From the NCBI GenBank assembly GCA_039111635.1, contig JBCAQO010000012.1, positions 1,426,001 to 1,490,000 on the forward strand: a DNA stretch of 64,000 nt, given 5' to 3'. Shown one piece after another: positions 45,337-56,024 of the stretch. This DNA is from Heterobasidion occidentale (lineage: Eukaryota; Basidiomycota; Agaricomycetes; Russulales; Bondarzewiaceae). The number at the start of each line of letters is the position of its first letter. The first letter of the stretch is position 1. The notes under the pieces were generated by a model. It saw nothing but the letters and a program-made list of their open reading frames with translations. It was not told the DNA's origin and did no database searches. A program made the position numbers and the translations under genes.

Positions 45337-46433
45337 TTAGATCTTCGAGACCAATAAAGTAATGGCAACGATTGATCCAATCAAGGCAACTAGAATGAGG
45401 ATCGAGAGGACGGCAGTTACGGTGCGCTGTGCACGGTGTCCTTGTGTCAAGGTTTGAAAGCTGTTGCTATCCAGCTCTAAATAACCTGGGGAGTCTGCCT
45501 GTAGGGAATCCCTGATGTAGGCAGCGGGTGGTGGAACCGGAGAAGTAATCGTAGGGCAGGGTGATGACCCGTCCTGCAGAACTTCCTGAGAATCTGCAGC
45601 AACTCCAGTAGTCAGCTTATGAGAAGTTGGAGGAATCGAGGTGCTCACGGTGAGTCTCTGAAGTGATTTGAACCGCAGCTACATCTAGCCCGACGCTATC
45701 ATGATGTTCACGCGTGGAAATTGAGCGTCGCGAACGACGCCACCTGTACAGGAGGTGTTGTAGTAGCGAAGGCATGTACTTGGCTGGAAGATGAGGAATG
45801 AGTTATACGGAGAGCAGCCTCGTAAAAGTTGCGGTGGAGTGTGAGGGACGTATGAGTGGAGACGTTGACTTGTAAAAGCGTTCGACAAGCGCACCTTTTG
45901 TATCTCAAGCAATGAGACTTACGTGTACCATGCTCGTTCCCCCTGGCATGAACGAAATGGATCTGCTGGAGGATAGAGTTCCGTGTAGGGTTCTCCAAGC
46001 CTATCCTGGGCCATAGAAACCTTACGATTGCGCACATACTTGATCGGAGGCTAATCGGTCTCCACCGTGCGGCTCCACTTGAGGAGTTGACGGAGACTTC
46101 ACAGCAATTGCGAACAAGACATCGACAGTACTTGGTCAGATGCACAGGTCCCAGAAGCTTAGCAGTGTTGCACAGGTTGAATGTGTACATTTCCGCCGAA
46201 TTTTCCTTCAAGAGACAAAGAAATAGTAGGAATTGAAGCTGTGTAGTGAAGCAGTAGAGCGATTGAGATATAGAAATGCAGCGTGCTCGAGCCTGGCATA
46301 CCTGTGTTATAACCCGGGTCTTGATCGATCCATCAATATCAAATAAGCGTTCAGGGAAACCTGTAGTACACAATCCGGAGATCTGCGCATCGTTCCTAGG
46401 ATAGATTGTGTCTCGCCGACCATCCCCTGCCAA
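45337..46433 (-). CDS. Spliced single-pass membrane protein with a Cys-containing N-terminal part
   Basis: Linking exons keeps one frame. The first covers GDGRRDTIYPRNDAQISGLC to RVITQ. The next, after a roughly 95-bp intron, covers ENSAEMYTFNLCNTAKLL to PISLRS. Then come PYTELYPPADPFRSCQGERA, RLHSYVPHTPPQLLRGCSPY, RDAQFPR, and the last exon with TVSTSIPPTSHKLTTG. The last exon is Ser/Thr/Pro-rich and ends with one hydrophobic helix (LSILILVALIGSIVAITLLV) and SKI. This suggests a Cys-bearing lumenal or extracellular part, a stalk and a C-terminal anchor. The first methionine is not secure and a signal-peptide exon further upstream is possible. I do not recognise the family. Confidence 0.42.
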
Positions 46434-47370
46434 CGAGGCGATAGTTCAAAAAGCATCAAAATCATCTATACGAGGTTGCTAATCACTCACCGATCTATAA
46501 TTTATAGTCGACGTCAAAGTTGCAGACTTGAGACAATCCAGGCTCGTGCAGTCCTTGACAAGAGCCCTAAGCAGCAATCAGATGGACAGTGGAATAGCCA
46601 TTGCACTGCCTGACTACGTCGGTTAAGTGGAGTGTGCTTCTGTGTCAGCGTATCGTAGGCGCACAGGGAAACAGAGCGAGGAACAAGGATACAAGTTGAC
46701 GAATCGATTCAACTTGTGACGTCGTCATAGCTATTGCTGGCTGTGAATCGTTTCAGATCGATTTCCCAACTATAGACAAGATTTTCCGTATTTTTTCTTG
46801 ACAGGGTCGTGTCTTGAGTCTCGGACCGCGGTGGAAAGTCGAGGCAGTCGAGGCAGCGGCCATAAGGGATCCGGTCCGAGAATGGAAACAACCCTCGATC
46901 GCACATTCCCTAGGATGCCGACACCGAGCTTTTCCTCCACTACCGACAGCTACCGACACCATCAGTGCTGTCTGGGACTGCCACAGGCAATTGGCTGCCC
47001 ATGTGAAAAGCTGCCTACGCCCTTCCAGGCAAAGCCTATAGTTCATGAGAAAAACGAATGACTTATTGAACCTCCTAGTACGTTACGGAATATCTCGAAA
47101 AGGTAAGCTGCTGGAATGCAAAACGAAGCATCAAGAGACGATATGGAAAGCTAGTCATACAAGACTTTAACCAATAAAAGATACAATGGGATAGAGAGCA
47201 CACTAGGGCGACAGATCGAGGCAATACAAGAGCAAAAAACCGACGAAGTGGGGGATCGTGCACATAATGATAGCTTCGCGAACGAAAGCGTGCAGGTATT
47301 GGTATGAGAAAGGCCTGTGAAGTCGTGGAGGGATTGATGATGATAAGATGAGACTCAGAGAGAAAGCTCG
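46434..47370. other. Intergenic
   Basis: No supported gene. Overlapping short frames on both strands at 46750-47060 look like chance. Confidence 0.4.
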
Positions 47371-48062
47371 TTAACGTGCGACCGAGACGACAATAACGAC
47401 GACGACGATAATTACTGCGCTCAACAAACTAGCTGCAGTGACGCTTCTCCATGCCCACTTGCGCTCGGCGTTGCGCATCGCATCAAGCAGTGCTTGACGC
47501 TCCGCAATTGTCTTGTTCAGCTCCCAGTCGGGAGGCGCAGTGAGGGGCAATATGAGTATGAAAATCGACAGGAACCACGGTGGTGGAAAAACTGTGTAGA
47601 TGAAGTCTCGTTATTCTCCGACAATTGAATGCGCGCGCGGGAAGACGTACTGAAACCAAATTTGAACATGCATTGAGCCAAGGTGACCGGTTCATATGAG
47701 ATCCTCTGCTGCGTGTAGCTCGGTGGTTCACGGGCATCTACCAGAGTGTCATCGCGGAAACTGTTTGGAAGCGAGTACGCGTATGCGGGCGGCGGTAGCG
47801 TGATGTCCTTTGTAGGAGTGGAGGGCGTTACATGTCTGCCTTCGTGACTGCCGGACTTGGAAATGCCTTCGTGGGCACCGAAGAAATTGTCCACGGGGTT
47901 AGTCGTAAGGCGTGTTGGTACCGCCAACTCAATGTCTTCAACACGCGACTGGAGACTGCTCCGGGCAGTGAAGATGTTTGAGAATGACGCGAAATTCATG
48001 ATAGCTCTCTTGAGGAATCGGCTGAGAAATTGGTTCGTCCAGGAGATGTTAGGTGGATTCAC
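47371..48062 (-). CDS. Small protein with two membrane helices, intact family member
   Basis: Exon 1 is 48062-47651. A 59-bp intron (47650-47592) joins KFGF to IFPPPWFLSIFILILPLT in phase, and exon 2 ends TAA at 47371, giving 210 residues. The N-terminal half is polar, with PPPAYAYSLP and REPPSYTQ. The conserved block LAQCMFKFGF leads into a first membrane helix. Then come DWELNKTIAERQALLDAMRNA, RKWAWRSVTA and a second helix of Val and Ile. A TATATATA stretch about 90 bp upstream (near 48155) fits a promoter. An in-frame Met at 47999 is an alternative start. Two damaged relatives lie at 54650-55090 and 59900-60480. The family is not one I can name. Confidence 0.65.
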
Positions 48063-49172
48063 GAACCTGGTTTGGAGACGGTTTGGTAGGAGAGGACGGC
48101 CTCATCGGGCGCGAGACGGATGCTTGGTTCGTGCTCCGAGTCCGCTAGAGTATATATACAGAGTTTGAGGGAGAGAGTGGTGGAAGATCAAAGGAGCCTG
48201 CTCAAAAAACGACGCGAGAGTACAGTATGCGAGGGTATTGCAAGACGTGGGGGTAAGACCTGGACCAAGGTTAGGATTATCCGGCCCAATCTGCTTTCAC
48301 GACGTTCCCACGGAGGGTTTCATTTTCTGTGAGCGATGAGATCGTGGCGGGTTGCAACCCACCATCTGCAACCCCTGCAAAATGTTCCGACCGCATAGCA
48401 CCCACGGAAGAGGTGGATAATATATTGGATGTGCTGCTATCAGTAAATCGATTGTGAGTCCCATGTAACTCGTTCTATCAGCAGTCCTGTCGCTGCGGAG
48501 TATGAGGTGCGTCGCTCCCTGTTGCTGTACATCAGGCGCTGACAGCGCTGACACCTGTGCAGTGTGTATCAGTGTGTATGATACTTACCACACGCTGTCG
48601 GCTGTTCAATGCAGATCTGACGTTTGACAGATACACATTTTTGACTGAGAAAATATAATACAAAGCATGCTCTGTAGTGTCCGCGAGCAAGAACACCAGA
48701 CAAGAGCTTACCTTCGCCAATACAATCTTCAACATCTAACAATCGATTGTCGCGGAGAGGGAGTGGGAGTGGGAGTGGGAGTGGGAGTGGGACATGGTTC
48801 TACAAACCTCGAGCATCCCGTCTTCAGAATACGAGTGAGTCTCACGTACTCCGTTAGCGCCGCCGAGAGAACGCGCTCATAGTGATGTCCACGCTTTGAA
48901 TCCTGTAATGTGTCACTGCAGTCGCAACGAACCATGACGTAGGCACAACTCATACGAGACCACCGTAGAATCACCTTGTAGCTGAGATGAGATGGTCTCA
49001 GACTGAGAATACGCCGCGCATCACGCAGTTTGCACGGCCATTCCGAGTACGCATGAGGGAATGCTATTGAGCACAGCATCCCTCCCACACTTGGATCTAC
49101 ACTTGACGCCATCATCATTCTGTCTACGTCGTATAAATGCAACCCTTTCGATTCCTGTCCCACATCCAGATT
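48063..49172. other. Intergenic with a GAGTGG hexanucleotide microsatellite
   Basis: At 48761-48792 there are just over five copies of GAGTGG. A TATAAA lies near 49130, about 40 bp before the next start codon. No gene is supported. Confidence 0.55.
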
Positions 49173-50968
49173 ATGCCATCGAACTTAGACGTCCAAGGAA
49201 TGTGAGTACAACTGCCCAAGCTGCATTTCGTGTCAATATTAATACACTTGATCCGACTTCGCAGCACGCTCAGCAACTGCTTTGAACTTGCTCCAATAGG
49301 TAAGGCTTGTACTATCGGAAGTAGACAATTGATGAACGCGCTGCCTTTCTCAGTGATATTATACTATGATCACCTCATAACTCTCTCCACTGAGGTCTCA
49401 TCTATCTGGTCATGTCCTTCGTCCAAACCGTCCCTGTTGTTTTTCCTACACCGTTATGTGCCATTCGTTGGCCATGTCGCTGTTTTGATTTATGCACTCG
49501 GAGACCACGTTCCAGGCGAGAAGGTGGGTCTTTAGGTCTTAGAATGTGATTGCGATATCACAGAATCGACACTTACAATCCCTTTCTCCTTTCAAAGAGG
49601 TGTAGGCTCTGTTCCTTATTGAATTGACTTTCGATTATCACTTATAACGTCAAAGTTGTCAGGCGTACATCTTGTTTCATCAGTTCTTACTTGCGTTCAA
49701 CCAAGCGGCGGTGGCCAGTAATTTACGAGGTTTGATGAGATCCATTCGAAATGATGATGACAAACTCTGGTCCTTAGTCCTGCTGATTCTGCGCACTTAT
49801 GCGTTTTTTGAAAAATCACGTCGCGTTCTCTCGGTCCTCTGTCTTCTCTTCGTCGTAGCGGTATCACTCGCATGTGTGCGTTCTATCTTTGAGCAAGTCA
49901 CTTGAGATCATGCTGATCTAGACGTCTTTGGATCGCGTGAGCGACTAGTGAAATGCAGTTACGCAGCATAGTCTCATGATATCTGGCGGACGAGTACACG
50001 GTTGTCACAGCAGCCTCTCATTTGATGCGTATGTAACTTATCGAGAGCGGTCCAAATTCCAAGTTCCTGACGTATTCTTGGCCATGGCCATCTCTCCGTT
50101 GGAACATCAGCGGAGTTCGTGAGTGGTTCACTGGATCCTGTGGCATGCTGGTGAAGCTCGCGAGATCTGCCTGAAAGATCTCGCAATCCCTTGGGAGGCT
50201 CAACTTGTGTTCGATATGACTGTGTTCGGCCTTACTCTTTTTCAATCCTATAAGCATCGGGAAGACCTCCGATGGTTTCGAGGGTTAGAAATGGAGCGAT
50301 CGGGTACGCTGGGACTGGTAGAGTAGTTGTCTCGAGATGGCAAGCTTCGTCCATTACCTGTGTCATGTTCACCGGCTCACTAGATGTGTACAGGTGCAAT
50401 ATATTTTGGGTAGATATTCGACGTCTTTCGTTACACGGGCATCTGGCTGATCATGCTGAGTCCAACAGAGTGATGGCACTGGTCAATTTAGCAAATGTCC
50501 TGACCTTCTATGTATGTGCACCTTGCGCTGTTTCTCGCTACGCGAGGATGAAGCTGACATGCATGGTCCTAGTTGACGTCGGTGCGCTCACCATTCGTGA
50601 TACAGTGGCTACTGAATTTAAAACTCATTCATGGTCAGGATCCATTGCGTGGTTCACTCTCTACATTCGCCAGCTGGTGCGTTTGCTCATGGGGTTGATT
50701 GTCGTGTCTATTATTCTCTGATTGTCATCTATATATCCACAGTGTCTCTATCACGATGATGTCGCGCCTCGTGCTAAATCTGCACGATGCTTCGTCGCTA
50801 CTGCCGTCTCAACACACTACAACACCCACGATGACCTTTGCGTCCATGCCGAATGCGAGGCAGTCGAGTTTAGATGGGACGGAGATACTATCAAGCAACC
50901 GCTTTGATGCAGAAGATCAGGACAGCGCGGCTCGTGTGATTGAGCTGAGTGAACATGTTCAGATATGA
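49173..50968 (+). CDS. DUF6533-domain membrane protein, copy 3
   Basis: ATG 49173 gives MPSNLDVQGM before an intron, and TATAAA is about 40 bp upstream. The DUF6533 block reads ILYYDHLITLSTEVSSIW and LHRYVPFVGHVAVLIYALGD (49350-49520). Later blocks are MFHQFLLAFNQAAVASN, LVLLILRTYAFFEKSRRVLS, GCHSSLSFDA, DLAIPWEAQLVFDMTVFGLT and the ending MMSRLVLNLHDASSLLPS with a polar tail to 50968. Some joints in the middle (49900-50120, 50330-50400) are hard to splice cleanly, so partial decay is possible. It is closest to copy 4, 1.1 kb downstream in the same orientation. Confidence 0.6.
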
Positions 50969-52047
50969 TGATAAAAGTCATCATGGGAAGGAGCATGGCG
51001 GTACTGTCGTCGGGCGGATTTCATGGCAAATCTTGTGACATGCTGTTGACGTCCACCAGGGAATCATTATACCCTCTATGCTTGAGGAGCCGATTGTGTA
51101 ACAGACGCAATTGATCTTCGCACGGAATATGGGGAGTAGCGCCTGCTCGATTTATTGTTTGAAGGAAGCTATCCTTGACAGGAGCGAAGTCAAACTCAGC
51201 TCAGCGGCTCTCGGCGGCCCCACGATGCTGTCCTGTTATGCAGGCCCTCAACGGCCCATGAACGTAAACAGAGACGAGCCCGTATTCGATGTGCTTGATG
51301 AGTAACTTGCAGGTATGCATTTCTGGAGATGATCCAACTTGACATACTGATTCTGGCTTAGATCCGTTAGCGATCATTGTTTTACACACTGGTGCCCTGG
51401 CGTTCCATTAACTACTCGGCTCTTGGAATGGAAGTACTGAGGGCAAGTACACACATGACCTCAGGCGCACACCACGATATCCCAAGATGGTTTGTGTATG
51501 CCTGGTGAGTCTCAATCATCTGATATGACCAATCCAACTACCGAGCGCGAATCGTCGCGCTGAGCTTTGAAACTTCCCAAACTAGAGACGAAGGACTGAT
51601 AAAACCAAAGTTGGGTTCCAATATGCAACCCATTGATTGACGTGGGTTGGCGTTTCCGTGCGCATCCTACCATCCTTAGATCTGCCCATGACGCGCAGAT
51701 TCTTAGTGCGTACTTGTGTTACATTGATTCACTAGAATTTCCTTTCGAGGTCTAGTTGAGGATGGAAAGAGGTGTATGTGTTCACTTCTTACTCACGGGA
51801 GTGGTCTTAAGCAGTCGTATTTGGCTCCCAAACAATTAGACAGCATGGTTCAGAGTGTGCTGATATTGATTGAAGGATGCTGATATTGATTGAAGGACGA
51901 TATCTCACTAATACAGTCTGTCAAGTATAGGAACGTAGCACCCTCATCCAAAGCCATCAAGCACAGTACTCGATGGACACTACAGGTTGAAAAGGGCTCT
52001 CCTTGACTCCGTCCTTTCCCACCGCCAGCACACCTACTTCCTCCACC
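50969..52047. other. Intergenic between two DUF6533 genes
   Basis: A 20-bp unit, TGCTGATATTGATTGAAGGA, is repeated twice at 51858-51897. Sequence near 51165 (GAAGCTATCCTTGACAGG) resembles the 3' flank of DUF6533 copy 1 near 30215, a trace of duplication. No gene is supported. Confidence 0.45.
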
Positions 52048-53795
52048 ATGTCCTCAGCCACAGACATGCGTTCTATGTAAGTCCGACGTCATGAATCCAC
52101 ATCGACATCTTTGTCGAAGCTGATTCGGATGACGACTGTCTTCGCAGTAGGTTATATAACGAGTTGCAGCTCGTCGCAGTTGGTATGGCCTGTCTACTCC
52201 AGCTTCGGAGCGCGGACTTCTAGGTGATCTCATCGCACATTCCGCAGTCATCTTGTACTACGACCACCTGATAACTCTGTCCACGGAAGTTTCACGTATA
52301 TGGTCCCGCCCACGTGCTAAAGCCTCTCTGTGGTTTTTTGTGCACCGTGGTGTACCGCTTATCGGGCATGTCGCTGTTCTGATTTATACGCTCGGAGATT
52401 TTACTCCAAGTCCCAAGGTTAGTTTGAGACCGTTGCACATACGTCATAATACATCAAAATTAATACTCCAACTACAGAGGTGCGTCCTCAATTATTATCA
52501 GACAGTCATCGGCCTTGATGTATCACACTGCAGCTGTCGAGCGTATACTCTATTTCACCAGTTGTTGCTCGTATTCAACCAAACAGTGGTCGGCAGTACG
52601 TTCTCTGCTATTCTCAAATGGAGCATAACCTGATACAGAACATAGTCCTGCTCACGCTGCGCACGTGTGCGTTTTACGAAAAGTCGCGCCGTATACTTGC
52701 AGCGCTGTCGCTGATCATCGTTGGTGCAGTCCTGCTTGCATGTGTACGTCACAGTCTGTCGAGATGCTGTCGAGATGCTGCACTGGCGCTGACCTAAATA
52801 CGCATCGGCTACATCAATTTTGGTGACAAGCAGTGGATGTCAGTCACATCGCAAAGTATCGTCTTGAGTGGCGATCAGATCTATGGCTGCCACAGCAGCC
52901 TGTCCCTTGGCAGGTAATACTGGAGACACATTGCTTGAGTGCATCTTGTGTTGTTGACAAAAATCCTCGCCTTGCCACAATCATACAGTGCAAAGCGCAA
53001 GTGTTTTTTTTGTTTTATTCGAAATTGGCTAACTCTGCATCGTTTCATCAGGCATGGCGACCCCCTGGGAGGCACAGATCGTGTTCGACATGGCAGTGTT
53101 TGTCCTCACCATCGTCAGATCATACCGACATCGACGGGACATGCGCATGTGGTTCCCCAGGTTGAATGAGAACCGCTTGAACACGATGGATCTAATAGAC
53201 TTGATTGCCCGAGACGGTATGTATGGACGGTTTTTTTTTGCAATGCATTTAGCCTCACCAAATCTGTGCTGCCAGGCGGGATGTACTTTGGGTACGCGTC
53301 TCGCAGCCATCGTTACACAGATTGTTGATCATGTTCAACTCATCAGCTTCATGGCTCTAGCCAATTTGGCAAATGTATTGACTTTTTACGTACAGACATC
53401 CTTTTTCATCCTTGTGACCTCCTCGTCTTGACCGACATGCATTCTAGTTCGCGTCGAATCCAATGCGTGGCGGACTCTCAACGTTTGCTAGCTGGTAAGA
53501 TCTTGATGACCCCGACTCGATAATCTACTATGACACCAACCACAGTATCTCCATCACGATGATGTCGCGACTAATCCTCAACCTCCACGACGCTTCGTCG
53601 TTGTTGCCGTCTACGATCACGGAAACGACGAGGTCGATCGCTTTTGCCACCATGCGAGAGACCGTGATGCATCCCGAGGTCGGTCCGGAAGATGGGGATG
53701 GCTTTGAGAGAGATGAGCAGGTCCACGGCGAAGCTCATGACATCGAGCTATCGAGTTTTGAGCGGTCGCGAGTGGACGGTTATGCGCACGAATGA
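52048..53795 (+). CDS. DUF6533-domain membrane protein, copy 4
   Basis: ATG 52048 gives MSSATDMRSM, then an intron. The DUF6533 block is ILYYDHLITLSTEVSRIWSR and GHVAVLIYTLGDF (52250-52420). Next come LFHQLLLVFNQTVVGS, NIVLLTLRTCAFYEKSRRIL, YGCHSSLSLAG and the block TPWEAQIVFDMAVFVLTIVR, then LIDLIARDG, LANVLTFYV and the ending MMSRLILNLHDASSLLPST with an acidic tail to 53795. Most expected family blocks are present in order with plausible short introns, so it looks intact. Function is unknown. Confidence 0.68.
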
Positions 53796-54649
53796 CCACA
53801 GGACTTGGCGTGCGTCATCACTGGCTGAGAAAAATGTGTTTGCTGATACGAGAGCCTTGAGTTGTCAGATCCTTCCACCCTCGCCAGGCTCTTCTCTCCT
53901 GTGGTCAGATCCTAGAGATATCGCCCGTCGGATCACATCTTCGAGGAAATTCCGATAGGCACTCACACAAACATTGCTTCAGACAAGAAAATCTGGCACC
54001 TTGCGTTCATCGGGACGAAGCGCTGAATCAAACTCGATACCTGTATTGAATGGAGATCATCCGACGGACAGGAAGGGGTGATAAGGGGCGAGCGTATAGC
54101 TAGAGGAAAGGGATGAAGCATACGCATGGTTCAGATGCATCTTGCTAGACTCACAAAAACGACAATCTTTGAGGACTTTTGTTTGCAATCATCTTGATTG
54201 GCTTGAGGGTACTACGGACACATTCATATCATGCATCAACTTCGTCTTGTTTGCGTGGTTGAGCTATGACACACCGTTGACAAACACTCTATGAAAATTT
54301 TGGACCTACTGCTTATGGGATTTTTGCCCTGATTTTGGAGATTCGCCTTGCAAACATGTGTTTGGTAGGTGGATCGTTTGGTTTTGTCATTGGATTATTG
54401 TAATCGAAAGCTAGAGAGCGGGAGGAAGCTAAGCATACACGGCGTTAGTCTACGTGCGGGGATCGTCGATCAGCACACTCAGAAGTGCAGCTGTATTTGT
54501 TCTCTTTGCTCTCGATCGTCACTCCTCCCGCCAGTTTCCCTATGTTTCTCAACACCTTTGTGTTGACTCCCGTAGTCGTTGTCGCAGTCTCAGTCTCTCG
54601 CACGTGAACAACTTCTGCCATCTCCCCCGCCTTCGTCATCGAAATTTGT
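53796..54649. other. Intergenic
   Basis: No supported gene. Short frames without family signal. Confidence 0.4.
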
Positions 54650-55090
54650 TCACACCATCCCTTCCACTTTGCCGCACCATCCACAACGCCAAATATCACG
54701 ACACTTGCGGCTATGCTTCTCCACGCTCATTTAGACTCGGCTCGGCGCATCGCATCGAGGAGCGCATCGCGTTCGGCAGGTGTCTTTGTCGACTGTCTGT
54801 GAGCGCCCTGAGGGGCGATAGGAGAATGAAGGCAGAGAGGAACCACAGCGGTGGGAAGACTCCACGAATCGAACGGTTGAGGATTGGCTACACACAAGGA
54901 GAGGGATCAAAGGACGATACGCAGAAGTCAAACCCGAAGAAGTATCGCATGAGAGCGGTTATCCCTGGGCGGACACAGACCGGCGCGCACAAGCAGCCTC
55001 GAGCTGGGCGTAGCTCTCGTCCAACGTGGGGTCCGCATGATGCACGATGGAGCAGCGCGTGGAGAGTAAGCCGTTCCCACAGCACTTCAC
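54650..55090 (-). pseudogene. Damaged relative of the two-helix membrane protein (unit 1)
   Basis: On the minus strand, fragments in different frames match the gene at 47371-48062: SYAQLEAACARRSVSAQG (like PSYTQQRIS), then FPPLWFLSAFILLSPLRAL (like FPPPWFLSIFILILPLT), then LPNAMRSSMRCAEPS and RGEA. In-frame stops and shifts separate them, so it is a pseudogene. Confidence 0.6.
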
Positions 55091-56024
55091 TCGAGACTCA
55101 ACACTGACTCAACCCTGTAAAAAAATGTCCATAATGGACTGCGACCCCGATATGTAGGCAGATTCGATCTCAGGTATGATACGGTGAAGAGACAGACTTC
55201 ATTGATGCGAATGGAGACGCTGACTATGGAGACGCTGACTATGGAGACGCTGACCTCATGAATTCTAACCATTCCAAACTCGCGGTACTATCTGCACTCG
55301 CATGGCTTTCGTGCGTGCTGGCCAACTTTCAACTCGCGATGAAGGTTGCATACATGCCAGTAAGGGCAGGCATCATGATGATATATGGTTAGCTATCAAC
55401 TAATCAAGAAAGCTGTTGCAATCAACTCTAAACTTACGATGGTATATACTCTTTCTTGAACAGCCGCGATCACCACGCCAAGCGAGGGCCGAAACTTCAT
55501 GCTGACAATTTCCTCATTCAAGATGACACGTTGACCAGTCTTTGACGGAAGTCCCCCATCTGATCATTCCACAAGGCCACGACGCGACCTCCTTACAATC
55601 CTTCTGGACCTAGATGAATCATACCGAGGCTTGTCACTTTTTTTCTCGTAGCACAATCGCCGATGCTGCCCACGCCAGACCTTCATGCCGTTGGCGTGGG
55701 GTCCTGACCGCGGGCACAATTAGGTGATTGATGGAGCTTATTCTGTGGTTATAAACATAGTCAGTCATTCCCCAAACCGGAGCCGAAATATTCTGAGTCT
55801 TCTGATGAATTAATAGTAGACTCGGCCATGCCAAAGTGATTAATCCCGACCAGCACATGCAGCTTCTAGAGCCTAACATTGTGAGACGCGAGGATGCGGC
55901 ATGGATGCAAGGCGTGGCAGTTACAGTCCGAACGGTTTAAATGGTGTAGCAATGGATATCAAACCCTCACATCTTGACTGCATATCTCACCATCAGATTC
56001 ACCGCCCACAACACCCTGTCCGCA
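55091..56024. other. Spacer of duplicated unit 1, with a 15-bp tandem repeat
   Basis: A 15-bp unit (ATGGAGACGCTGACT) is present three times at 55211-55254, the last copy imperfect. Several stretches match the spacer of unit 2 (about 60900-61870), for example GGCTTTCGTGCGTG near 55302 and GCAGCTTCTA near 55858. A TTTAAAT at about 55937 may be a TATA box. Confidence 0.5.

Noticed and set aside
46798..47061. Small genes on both strands at 46.75-47.06 kb
   Set aside because: Frames overlap on opposite strands without family signal, splice support or promoter context.
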